A stretch of 52,384 nucleotides of DNA from positions 1-52,384 of the forward strand of contig JAHJVW010000079.1 of NCBI GenBank assembly GCA_018828585.1, written 5' to 3'. This DNA comes from Bacteroidota bacterium. GTDB lineage: Bacteria > Bacteroidota > Bacteroidia > Sphingobacteriales > Sphingobacteriaceae. Both the position numbers and the translations under genes were made by a program. Below, piece by piece: positions 45,153 through 52,384 of the stretch (its first letter is position 1; every line of letters starts with the position of its first letter). The notes beneath the pieces are model-generated. The model made no database searches, was not told the origin of the DNA, and saw only the letters and a program-made list of their open reading frames with translations.

Positions 45153-47183
45153 ATGAAAATTAAAAAACTCTTTATCATTTTGGTTTGCTTAGGAATTGCT
45201 ATTTATCTAATTCCTTTAAATCTCTTATCTGATGATTTGGGAAAAGCGAATAAATATTACGAAAAATATGACTATCAATATGCTATTGAGATTTACGAAA
45301 AACTATTAGATCAGAAACCAACTTTAGAAGTTGCACAAAAATTAGCTAATTGCTATCGATTTACCAACCAAACTGTAAAAGCAGAAAAAACATATGCCAC
45401 AGTACTTACTTTTCCAGGTTTCGACCCTGTTAATTATTTGTATTATGCAGACATCCTAAAACAGAATGAGAAATTTGAACAAGCAAAACTCAATTATTTA
45501 ACCTATGCTGAGCGTATTCCAGAGAAAAGTGACGACGCTGTAAAGTTGGCAAATAGTTGTGACGCAGCTAGGATGTGGTTAGAAAATCCTGAAACTAACA
45601 TTAAAATTAAAAACGAAGCTGGGTTTAATACAGAATATGCTGATTTCTCTCCTATCGCTTACGATAAAGGATTTTTAATTGTTTCTGATAGAGAATTTCT
45701 AATGTCTAATAATAAACAAAATAGTAAGAAAATCTACGGTTGGACTGGCAGTCCTTATTTAAAACTTTACCGAGCTGTTAATGAGAATGATACTTTGAAT
45801 GGTAATCTAAAATTGTCTTTAATGCCCAAACAAATAAATAACCATTACCATACAGGTCCTGCTAGTATATCAAAAGATGGGAATATACTTTATTTTACCA
45901 AAGCAGGAAAAGTAGATGATGCTAGTTATAACGGGAAATTAAAAAATATTGTTATGAAAAAAACGATATACTATTCAGTTAAACAAGGTGGAATTTGGTC
46001 AACAGCTTTAGCATTTCCATATAACAGTCCTTACACTTATTCCGTTGAACACCCTGCTTTAAGTCCTGATGGTAAAACACTATATTTTGCTTCCGATATG
46101 CCCGGTACTTTAGGCGGCATGGATTTATTTTATTCAGAAAACACCGGATCTGGCTGGACAAAGCCAATAAATTGTGGACCAACAATTAATACCGCACAAG
46201 ACGAAGTTTTTCCTTATGTAAGAGCTGATGGAAAATTATTCTTCTCATCAAGAGGGCATATTACCATAGGAGGTTTAGATATATTTTCTTCTACTGGAAG
46301 TAAAAGTAACTGGACAGAGCCCCAAAATCTTAAGGCTCCAATGAATTCCTCAAAAGATGATTTCGGAATTATGTATTTCAAAGATAATCATACCGGATTT
46401 ATTTCATCAAACCGAGATGGAGGAAAAGGTTCAGATGATATCTATCAATTCAGTACTCGCCCCAAAGATTTGTTTTTCGCAGTTAATGGTAAAGTTGTCA
46501 GTAAAGAAAATTCACAACCAATCCAAAATGTTAAAATCTACTTGGTAAACAAAAAGACAGGCAAAGAAATTAGTACATTATCTGATGAAAAGGGAGATTT
46601 CTCTTTCGATTTAGAGAAGGAAACAGACTATGTAGTTAGGGGAGATTTAGATAAATATTTTAGTAGACAACAAGGTGAAATTACTACTAAAGGAGCTACT
46701 GAATCAACAGTATATAACGTAAAATTTGAAGTCGAAAAAGGTGAAAAAGTGTTTTTAGTAAGATTAAATAATATCTATTATGATTTCGATAAGTATAATA
46801 TTAGAAAAGATGCAGAGCCAGAATTGAATAAAGTTTTAGATTTTATAAAGTCCACTCCAAACGTAAAGGTGGAATTGAGATCGCATACAGATTCTAGAGG
46901 TTCCGCAAAATACAATCTTTGGTTATCTGATAAGAGAGCTCAATCTGCAGAAAAATATCTTTTAAAAAGTGGAGCAGATTCAGCGAGATTAACCTCACAT
47001 GGTTATGGGGAAACACAACTATTAAATAAATGCGCAGATGGCGATAAATGTAGTAAAGAAGAGCATCAACTTAATAGAAGAACTGAATTTAAAGTGGTTA
47101 ACGTAGAACCTATTATATCTTACGCTCCAAATTTTTCCATATCTCCACTTTCACCAAGAATATTATTATCGAGCACACGATAA
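45153..47183 (+). CDS. PorE-like protein: TPR, PD40 propeller, carboxypeptidase-regulatory and OmpA domains
   Basis: A 676-residue protein with the same domain order and nearly the same length as PorE of the type IX secretion system: TPR-like helices (about 30-145), WD40-like PD40 blades (about 160-430, with repeats such as LSPDGKTLYFASD and VRADGKLFFSSRG), a carboxypeptidase regulatory-like domain (about 445-525) and an OmpA domain (about 545-655, LRSHTDSRGSAKYNLWLS). The N-terminus is a signal segment; a lipobox is not clear. A 25-residue tail follows the OmpA domain. It is probably one of several PorE paralogs that anchor PorP/SprF-type adhesin machinery to peptidoglycan. Confidence 0.88.
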   Translation: MKIKKLFIILVCLGIAIYLIPLNLLSDDLGKANKYYEKYDYQYAIEIYEKLLDQKPTLEVAQKLANCYRFTNQTVKAEKTYATVLTFPGFDPVNYLYYADILKQNEKFEQAKLNYLTYAERIPEKSDDAVKLANSCDAARMWLENPETNIKIKNEAGFNTEYADFSPIAYDKGFLIVSDREFLMSNNKQNSKKIYGWTGSPYLKLYRAVNENDTLNGNLKLSLMPKQINNHYHTGPASISKDGNILYFTKAGKVDDASYNGKLKNIVMKKTIYYSVKQGGIWSTALAFPYNSPYTYSVEHPALSPDGKTLYFASDMPGTLGGMDLFYSENTGSGWTKPINCGPTINTAQDEVFPYVRADGKLFFSSRGHITIGGLDIFSSTGSKSNWTEPQNLKAPMNSSKDDFGIMYFKDNHTGFISSNRDGGKGSDDIYQFSTRPKDLFFAVNGKVVSKENSQPIQNVKIYLVNKKTGKEISTLSDEKGDFSFDLEKETDYVVRGDLDKYFSRQQGEITTKGATESTVYNVKFEVEKGEKVFLVRLNNIYYDFDKYNIRKDAEPELNKVLDFIKSTPNVKVELRSHTDSRGSAKYNLWLSDKRAQSAEKYLLKSGADSARLTSHGYGETQLLNKCADGDKCSKEEHQLNRRTEFKVVNVEPIISYAPNFSISPLSPRILLSSTR

Positions 47184-47206
47184 AACTTAGATAGATTGAC
47201 CCCATT

Positions 47207-47239
47207 CAACAGCTTAAGTTCACAAGACTTAGGCTGTTG
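47207..47239 (+). terminator. Candidate terminator of the PorE-like gene
   Basis: CAACAGCTTAAGT (47207-47219) pairs with ACTTAGGCTGTTG (47227-47239) with one G-T wobble. The following ATATTTT is only a weak T tract. Confidence 0.55.
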
Positions 47240-47271
47240 ATATTTTAATTAGGATACTTTTATAGATTATT

Positions 47272-47279
47272 TATCTTTG
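47272..47279 (+). promoter_or_regulatory. -7 promoter element of the OmpH-like gene
   Basis: TATCTTTG matches TAnnTTTG exactly, with a following C as in the extended consensus, 20 bases before the start codon. Confidence 0.55.
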
Positions 47280-47299
47280 CCTAAATCTTAAAACAAAAA

Positions 47300-47899
47300 A
47301 TGAATAAATTAACTTCAAAAATTACTAAAGCGACTGCCGGAGTAGCGTTAATGATAGCTGTGGTTGCTTGTAATAAAGGCGAAACTAAATCTTCTACTAA
47401 TGTGGATTCTATGGATTCTAAAACTGCTACTAGTAGTTCTATTGTGTATGTGAATTCTGATTCCCTTTTAAATAATTACCAGTATTTTAAAGAATTAAAA
47501 ACAAAATTCGAAGGAAAATCTAAAAAAGCAGATGCTGATTTAAAAGATAAAGGTGCCGCTTTCCAACGTGAAGTTGCTGCCTACCAACAAGGTGCAAATA
47601 CAATGAGTGCTGATCAAAGATCACAAACTGAGCAACGATTGGCAAGAAAACAACAAGAGTTACAAGTGTATCAACAAAATGCTGGTACAGCTTTACAAAA
47701 CGAAGAAGCTCAAGAGAACGAGAAACTTTACGACAAAGTAGCACAATATCTAAAAAAACATGCTAAAGAAAACGGATATAAAATGGTTCTAACTTACTCA
47801 AAAGGTAATAGTGCTATATTATTTGCTGATGAAAGCTTAGATGTTACTAAAGAAGTTATCAAGGGTTTAAATGAAGCATACAAAAGCGAAAAGAAATAA
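47300..47899 (+). CDS. OmpH/Skp family lipoprotein
   Basis: A 199-residue protein with a lipobox (VAVVAC, cysteine near residue 24), a short serine/threonine-rich spacer and an OmpH/Skp region. The latter starts IVYVNSDSLLNNYQYFKELK, runs through a long alpha-helical, coiled-coil stretch (about 65-150) and ends with a beta/alpha cap (YKMVLTYSKGNSAILFADE, LDVTKEVIKGLNEAY). Skp relatives are periplasmic chaperones that carry outer membrane proteins. The lipid anchor differs from soluble E. coli Skp. It is monocistronic with its own promoter and terminator. Confidence 0.9.
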   Translation: MNKLTSKITKATAGVALMIAVVACNKGETKSSTNVDSMDSKTATSSSIVYVNSDSLLNNYQYFKELKTKFEGKSKKADADLKDKGAAFQREVAAYQQGANTMSADQRSQTEQRLARKQQELQVYQQNAGTALQNEEAQENEKLYDKVAQYLKKHAKENGYKMVLTYSKGNSAILFADESLDVTKEVIKGLNEAYKSEKK

Positions 47900-47919
47900 A
47901 TTTCTCAAATAAAAGGTTT

Positions 47920-47948
47920 AAAGGCTCAACACGTGTTGGGCCTTTTTT
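47920..47948 (+). terminator. Rho-independent terminator of the OmpH-like gene
   Basis: A stem from AAAGGCTCAACAC (47920-47932) with GTGTTGGGCCTTT (47933-47945), whose central ACGT would be the loop, is followed by a T run. Confidence 0.8.
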
Positions 47949-47961
47949 ATGAAAATTAGAT

Positions 47962-48435
47962 ATGGAAAAACATTCAGGTTTTATGAGAGAAGCTATTGCT
48001 CTTTCTAAAATTAATGTAGAAAATGCAACCGGTGGACCATTTGGAGCGGTGATCGTTAAGGACGGAAAAGTAATTGCCAAAAGTGCAAATTTGGTAACTA
48101 CTACAAATGATCCAACAGCCCATGCAGAAATTGCAGCTATCAGATTAGCTTGTAAAGAATTAAATACTTTTACCTTAGAAGGTTGTGTTATTTATACAAG
48201 TTGCGAACCCTGCCCCATGTGTTTAGGTGCGATTTATTGGGCACATTTAGATAAAATGTATTATGCCAATACAAAAAAAGACGCTGCTGATATTGGTTTC
48301 GATGATGCCTTTATATACGATGAAATTGATCTTCACCCTGCAAAAAGAAAACTAATGTCTGAACAAATTTTAAATGACGAGGCGCTTACTATCTTTGAAA
48401 TGTGGACGAAATCTAGGGAAAAAATTCTCTATTGA
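47962..48435 (+). CDS. guaD: Nucleoside/guanine deaminase family protein
   Basis: A 157-residue zinc deaminase of the cytidine-deaminase fold. The zinc site is H54-A-E56 in PTAHAEIAAIR and C84/C87 in SCEPCPMCLGAIYWA. Length and the C-terminal segment IYDEIDLHPAKRKL resemble the short bacterial guanine deaminase (GuaD, 156 residues in Bacillus) more than tRNA adenosine deaminase TadA. It should convert guanine to xanthine in the cytosol. The symbol is a family-level inference. It starts just after the terminator of the OmpH-like gene. Confidence 0.83.
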   Translation: MEKHSGFMREAIALSKINVENATGGPFGAVIVKDGKVIAKSANLVTTTNDPTAHAEIAAIRLACKELNTFTLEGCVIYTSCEPCPMCLGAIYWAHLDKMYYANTKKDAADIGFDDAFIYDEIDLHPAKRKLMSEQILNDEALTIFEMWTKSREKILY

Positions 48436-48496
48436 TTTATAAATAAAAGCTTAGTGAACTAATTAATAGATGCTTCTATTTTAATACTCATAAGGT

Positions 48497-49477
48497 ATGA
48501 AAAAAATAAATTGGGGAATATTAGGTTGTGGCAATGTAACTGAATTAAAAAGCGGACCAGCTTTCAATAAAGTTCCTCAGTCTAAAATAGAAGCCGTAAT
48601 GCGTAGAAATGCCTCAAAAGCTGCTGATTATGCCAAAAGACATCAAATAGAAAAATGGTATCAAAATGCAAGTGATTTAATAAATGATACTAATGTAAAT
48701 GCAATTTATATTGCAACACCCCCAGCTCCACATAAAGATTATGCTATACAAAGCTTAGAAGCTGGCAAAAATGTTTACATCGAAAAACCTGTTACCATTA
48801 ATGTAAAAGATTGTGAAGCAATTATTGAGGCTAAAAACAAATCTTCCAATAAAGTTACAGTTGCACATTATCGTAGAGCACTACCTCTTTTTTTAAAATT
48901 GAAAGAATTGATTGACCAGAAAACAATTGGGGAAATCCGTTTAATTGATTTAAAACTATTTCAAAAGCCAGACTCAGATAAAATTGCGAAAACAGAAGAG
49001 AACTGGCGAGTAAATCCAGAAATATCTGGCGGTGGATTATTCTTTGATTTAGCACCTCATCAATTAGATATTTTAATCTTTCTTTTTGGAGAACCTATTC
49101 ATTATTCTGGTTTTTCTTTAAATCAATCAAAAAAAGAAGTTGTCGCAGATTTTACATCAGGACAAATACTTTTTAAAAATAATATTCCTTTTCAGGGAGT
49201 TTGGAACTTCAACAGCCATCCTAACAATGAAATTGAAAGGTGTGATATTATTGGAGAAAAAGGAAAAATCAGTTTTGCCATTTTTGGGAACCGAATAGCA
49301 TTAACTGTTGACAACAAAACGATCCAATTGGATTTTGAAAAACCTCAGCATATTCAACAAAATATGATCGAGAAAACCGTCAACTATTTCCTTGGAAATG
49401 GAAATAATCCTTGTTCTTTAGAAGATGCTTTGCTAAGTCTAAAAATTATGGAAGAATTTGGCAAATTACATGATTAA
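48497..49477 (+). CDS. Gfo/Idh/MocA family oxidoreductase
   Basis: A 326-residue NAD(P)-dependent sugar or polyol dehydrogenase-like protein. The Rossmann motif GILGCGNV is at residues 7-14, the conserved YIATPPAPHKDYAIQSLEAG and the EKPVTI motif (E-K-P lysine) follow. The C-terminal alpha/beta domain starts after residue 125 with the SGGGLFFDLAPHQLDI segment carrying the active-site histidine. Substrate not determined. Its stop lies six bases from the trehalase stop in convergent orientation, leaving no room for a terminator. Confidence 0.92.
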   Translation: MKKINWGILGCGNVTELKSGPAFNKVPQSKIEAVMRRNASKAADYAKRHQIEKWYQNASDLINDTNVNAIYIATPPAPHKDYAIQSLEAGKNVYIEKPVTINVKDCEAIIEAKNKSSNKVTVAHYRRALPLFLKLKELIDQKTIGEIRLIDLKLFQKPDSDKIAKTEENWRVNPEISGGGLFFDLAPHQLDILIFLFGEPIHYSGFSLNQSKKEVVADFTSGQILFKNNIPFQGVWNFNSHPNNEIERCDIIGEKGKISFAIFGNRIALTVDNKTIQLDFEKPQHIQQNMIEKTVNYFLGNGNNPCSLEDALLSLKIMEEFGKLHD

Positions 49478-49483
49478 CTATTT

Positions 49484-51019
49484 TTAATTATCATACTGAG
49501 GATAGATCTTTAATAATTTTAACAAAACACCGTTAGTCCATCCAAAACCGTCTTGCGAATTATATTCGCCTCCTCCGGCTCTTAAAGATAGATTTTCAAC
49601 ATTGTATTTCTCCATTAATTTACCTGTATCATTAAATACTTTAATGTTTAATCCAATCCATCTTTTAGCAATAGTTTCTGCCAGCTTCTTTTCATTGTAA
49701 TTGTTAAAACCTTTGATTGCCATCCACTGTAAAGGAGCCCAACCATTTGGAGCATCCCATTGTTGGTTTGAATTAATTGTTGTGGTAACAATTCCTCCAT
49801 CTTTTAATAAGTTTTCTTTTGTTTGATTTACAATATCTACTAAGTGATTTTGGATAATACCCGCGTTTGGAATTGCAAATAAAGGAACCAGACCGGCTGC
49901 TGTAATTTGAGATTGCTGTTCTTTTTTTACAAAATCATAATCGGTATAAAATGATTTTGATTTATTCCAACAATACTTCTCTATCAATTTTAGTCGTTCA
50001 ACAGCTTTATTTTTAAAGATATTGGCTTGTTTAGATTCATTATTAAAATTATATGCCTGCGCAATAATCATCTCCTGACGATAAAGCAAAGCATTTAAAT
50101 CAACAGGAATAATGTCAGTAGTTTTAATTGTTCCGATAGATTTCTGATCATCAAACCAACGGCTGCTAAAATCCCATCCGCTTGCTGCACCTGCTCTTAA
50201 ATGATGGTACATTTCACTCAAATTTCTATCGCTTTTTTGGGCTACTAAAAAATCCTCCCGATAACTTTCCTGTCTCGGCGAATCATTATCATCCCAATAT
50301 CTACTTAACCTTTCTCCTTTGCTAATGTCAACTAATCTATCTCCAGATGTCCAGTATTCATGTTCTTTTAATAATTGTGGTAAGAAAGTTTTGTAAACTC
50401 CATCGCCTTTGATATTTGCCAATAATTCGACCATTAAAGCAAAAAACGGTGGTTGAGATCTACTGATATAATAAGTTCTGTTTCCGTTTGGAATATGGCC
50501 AAATTTATCAATTAAAAAAGCAAAGTTCTTCACCATATTTTCTATGGTATTAATTTCTCCGCTTTCTTCTAATCCAAGCATCGTAAAATAAGAATCCCAA
50601 TAATATACTTCTCTAAATCTCCCTCCAGGTACGATATAATTATATGGCAGTGGAATCAAAGTACTACCTTGAATTAAGCTGTCAGGTTTCCGCTCTAAAA
50701 CTTTCCAAAGCTGTTTGATATGATTTTTAACTCCATAAGTAGATTGAGTAGACTTAGGAAGCTCAAAATTTTGCTGAACAAAGTCTTTAAAAGAAAAACC
50801 AGCCTCATCTTTTGTCTGATGATACGCCTTCATAATTTCTTCTGGGGCTTTAAGAGGTACCATGTCAACAAATGTTTTACCATCAGCAAATATTTGTTCC
50901 AATTGAACTCTTTTAAATAATTCGCCGTAAAGTTGATCTGGAGTTTGATTTTGAGCCTGTAAATTATAACTACTTATGACTAAAAAGCCAATTGTAAAAA
51001 CCTTCTTAAAACACTTCAT
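49484..51019 (-). CDS. treA: Periplasmic trehalase (GH37)
   Basis: A 511-residue GH37 trehalase with a signal peptide (residues 1-22, ending NLQAQ). Trehalase signature 1 PGGRFREVYYWDSYF is at 131-145 and signature 2 QWDAPNGWAP near residue 420. The glycine-rich loop in RAGGGEYNSQDGFGWTNGV near the C-terminus closes the active site. It splits trehalose into two glucose molecules outside the cytoplasm. Its start codon overlaps the stop of the haloperoxidase-like gene by one base, so the two form an operon. Confidence 0.95.
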   Translation of the reverse strand: MKCFKKVFTIGFLVISSYNLQAQNQTPDQLYGELFKRVQLEQIFADGKTFVDMVPLKAPEEIMKAYHQTKDEAGFSFKDFVQQNFELPKSTQSTYGVKNHIKQLWKVLERKPDSLIQGSTLIPLPYNYIVPGGRFREVYYWDSYFTMLGLEESGEINTIENMVKNFAFLIDKFGHIPNGNRTYYISRSQPPFFALMVELLANIKGDGVYKTFLPQLLKEHEYWTSGDRLVDISKGERLSRYWDDNDSPRQESYREDFLVAQKSDRNLSEMYHHLRAGAASGWDFSSRWFDDQKSIGTIKTTDIIPVDLNALLYRQEMIIAQAYNFNNESKQANIFKNKAVERLKLIEKYCWNKSKSFYTDYDFVKKEQQSQITAAGLVPLFAIPNAGIIQNHLVDIVNQTKENLLKDGGIVTTTINSNQQWDAPNGWAPLQWMAIKGFNNYNEKKLAETIAKRWIGLNIKVFNDTGKLMEKYNVENLSLRAGGGEYNSQDGFGWTNGVLLKLLKIYPQYDN

Positions 51020-52362
51020 TATTTTTTCATTTTAAGTTTATCTACTACAAATTTCCCTATCTGGGTGCCTTGCGTTAAACCCTCCTCTACACCAGTACGG
51101 TAATGTATACCACCGTATAACCTAGAAATACCTGCCTCGTTAGCCGCAGCAATAAACGATTTGAATGATCTTTCAGGAATTCCAAATTCTATTTCACTTG
51201 TGTCGGTAAAAGCAAAATTATCTCCATATATTTTAGTTAGAACACAAGAAGCAGCGTTTGAAATAACCGAGTGAGCACTAGGATATTCTGGAAAAGGTGG
51301 CGTTTGTAAAAATGGATGCCAATCTGGAGTAATATATTTATTAATTGCAGTTTCAGGGCGTATCACAGAACTTCTGTATTTCTCATCCCAAGCACAAACA
51401 AAAGCGTCAAAGATAGCAACAGATGTAAAAGTATAACTATATATAGTTTTAGGAAAATCTGCTTTTGCAATTTTGGAAGCAATACCACAAATATTCATCC
51501 AATGGCCTCCAGGTGATATTTTCTTTGTCGCTATCATCACATGACCTAACATATTAATAGCATAAGGGTTGCAATCCCAAAAAGAAGCTATAAATTTCTG
51601 CTCTTCAGTAAGATTATTTCCCACATTCATCACCTCCAAAGTATTTTTATAAAATATAGAGTTTTTATCTTTCATATTAAATACTGGTGGTCTTACCAAT
51701 AAAAACTGAGAGCCTGAATCAATTGCAATAGTTCGTATTTTACCCCAAGAAGGCTCAATAGCTTGAATATAACCTGGGGGTGTTGGCACCCATCTCCCTT
51801 CCTCATTCTTTACGCTATATTTAGGCGCTGAGCGTGTTTGCGCATAATGATCTCCTTTAGACCAGTTGATAATGGCTTTACCTACTTCATCTCCATAGCT
51901 CACAGAATTGTTTAATTCATCATCAGACATCCCTTCTTTTGAAGCTAAGTTCTTTAAAGAATCTGTATATGACTTGAAACTACCTTCTGGAAAAGTTACT
52001 GTTTCTGCAACTTTGCAATAAGCAATCACTGAGCTCAAGCCCATATTATATTTCTTCCCTTTTTCTGGTGAAGGAATTTTTTCTAAATCATTAATTTGTC
52101 CCTTTAAAGAAATATACTGTGAATCTAAAGCAGCAATTACCTCATAAGCTGCCAAATTTGAATAAGCATAATTTCTGGAAGCTACAGAAGGTGAAAAAAT
52201 ATTATCTACCATTACATCACTCAATCTTTTTACAGTTTTTCTATATAGCTGCGGATCTGAGAATGTTTTCTCGTATTTGTTATTTTTAGAACAACTTGTC
52301 GATAAAAAGCCTGCTATTAAAAAAAGCAGTAAGTTTTTATTAAAATTAAATTTATTTAACAT
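51019..52362 (-). CDS. Vanadium-dependent haloperoxidase-like lipoprotein (PAP2 superfamily)
   Basis: A 447-residue protein with a lipobox (FLSTSC, cysteine near residue 24) and an all-helical PAP2-like domain. The vanadate/phosphate-binding residues can be recognised: K in WDEKYRSSVIRPET, the P-S-A-H motif in FPEYPSAHS and the R/H pair in SRLYGGIHYRTG. The arrangement fits either a vanadium haloperoxidase or an acid phosphatase of the same fold. I cannot tell which. It is the first gene of a two-gene operon with trehalase. The start codon is 22 bases from the window end, so the promoter is cut off. Confidence 0.88.
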   Translation of the reverse strand: MLNKFNFNKNLLLFLIAGFLSTSCSKNNKYEKTFSDPQLYRKTVKRLSDVMVDNIFSPSVASRNYAYSNLAAYEVIAALDSQYISLKGQINDLEKIPSPEKGKKYNMGLSSVIAYCKVAETVTFPEGSFKSYTDSLKNLASKEGMSDDELNNSVSYGDEVGKAIINWSKGDHYAQTRSAPKYSVKNEEGRWVPTPPGYIQAIEPSWGKIRTIAIDSGSQFLLVRPPVFNMKDKNSIFYKNTLEVMNVGNNLTEEQKFIASFWDCNPYAINMLGHVMIATKKISPGGHWMNICGIASKIAKADFPKTIYSYTFTSVAIFDAFVCAWDEKYRSSVIRPETAINKYITPDWHPFLQTPPFPEYPSAHSVISNAASCVLTKIYGDNFAFTDTSEIEFGIPERSFKSFIAAANEAGISRLYGGIHYRTGVEEGLTQGTQIGKFVVDKLKMKK

Positions 52363-52384
52363 TTCTATAGTTTTTATTAAAATT

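Overview
The window looks like a chromosomal segment of a Bacteroidota bacterium, most likely of the Sphingobacteriaceae (Pedobacter-like). The DNA is AT-rich and genes rarely carry a Shine-Dalgarno sequence. Promoters of the TTTG-N20-TAnnTTTG type stand in front of several genes. There is a type IX secretion sorting domain, a PorE-like TPR/PD40/OmpA protein, a transketolase split into two subunits and a DnaE polymerase with a fused exonuclease. No rRNA, tRNA, CRISPR array, insertion sequence or prophage was recognised, so most of the window reads as ordinary core and lineage-typical chromosome.

Layout: bases 1-6677 hold a collinear peptidase cluster (tricorn-type S41 protease cut by the window edge, GNAT acetyltransferase, M42 aminopeptidase, S9 oligopeptidase) ending in a sugar nucleotidyltransferase. 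Bases 6841-14110 hold an OmpA-family porin and three transporters (SulP, APC amino acid permease, Kup). Bases 14302-17743 hold a T9SS cargo protein, a fumarylacetoacetase-family enzyme, an M23 envelope peptidase and Bcp peroxiredoxin. They converge on trxA, a BlaI/M56 sensor pair with a visible operator, and dnaE (17895-24589). Bases 24777-25410 hold a MntA-HepT toxin-antitoxin pair, followed by a cupin/JmjC-like protein. Bases 26765-30398 run mdh, a retropepsin-like protease overlapping mdh, a group III truncated haemoglobin and two tandem paralogous secreted proteins of unknown function. gyrB and an FG-GAP lipoprotein follow.

Bases 34341-42427 contain an orphan DUF58 protein whose stop overlaps that of a two-component histidine kinase, then a Na+/H+ antiporter, MscS channel, class III aminotransferase, and an ECF sigma operon (sigma factor, membrane protein with three VPxxYF repeats, Spy-like periplasmic protein). 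Bases 42490-44362 encode split transketolase. Bases 44570-45152 hold decayed genes: the start of a GIGTTTP-type surface protein and the frameshifted C-terminus of a PorP/SprF protein, directly before an intact PorE-like gene. The window ends with an OmpH-like lipoprotein, guanine deaminase, a Gfo/Idh oxidoreductase, and a two-gene operon of vanadium-haloperoxidase-like lipoprotein and periplasmic trehalase.

The observations most worth following are the tandem paralogs at 28638-30398, the collapsed T9SS adhesin/PorP locus at 44570-45148, the VPxxYF-repeat partner of the ECF sigma factor, the palindrome touching the haemoglobin start codon, and the mdh-retropepsin overlap. None of them amounts to a proven new system from sequence alone.
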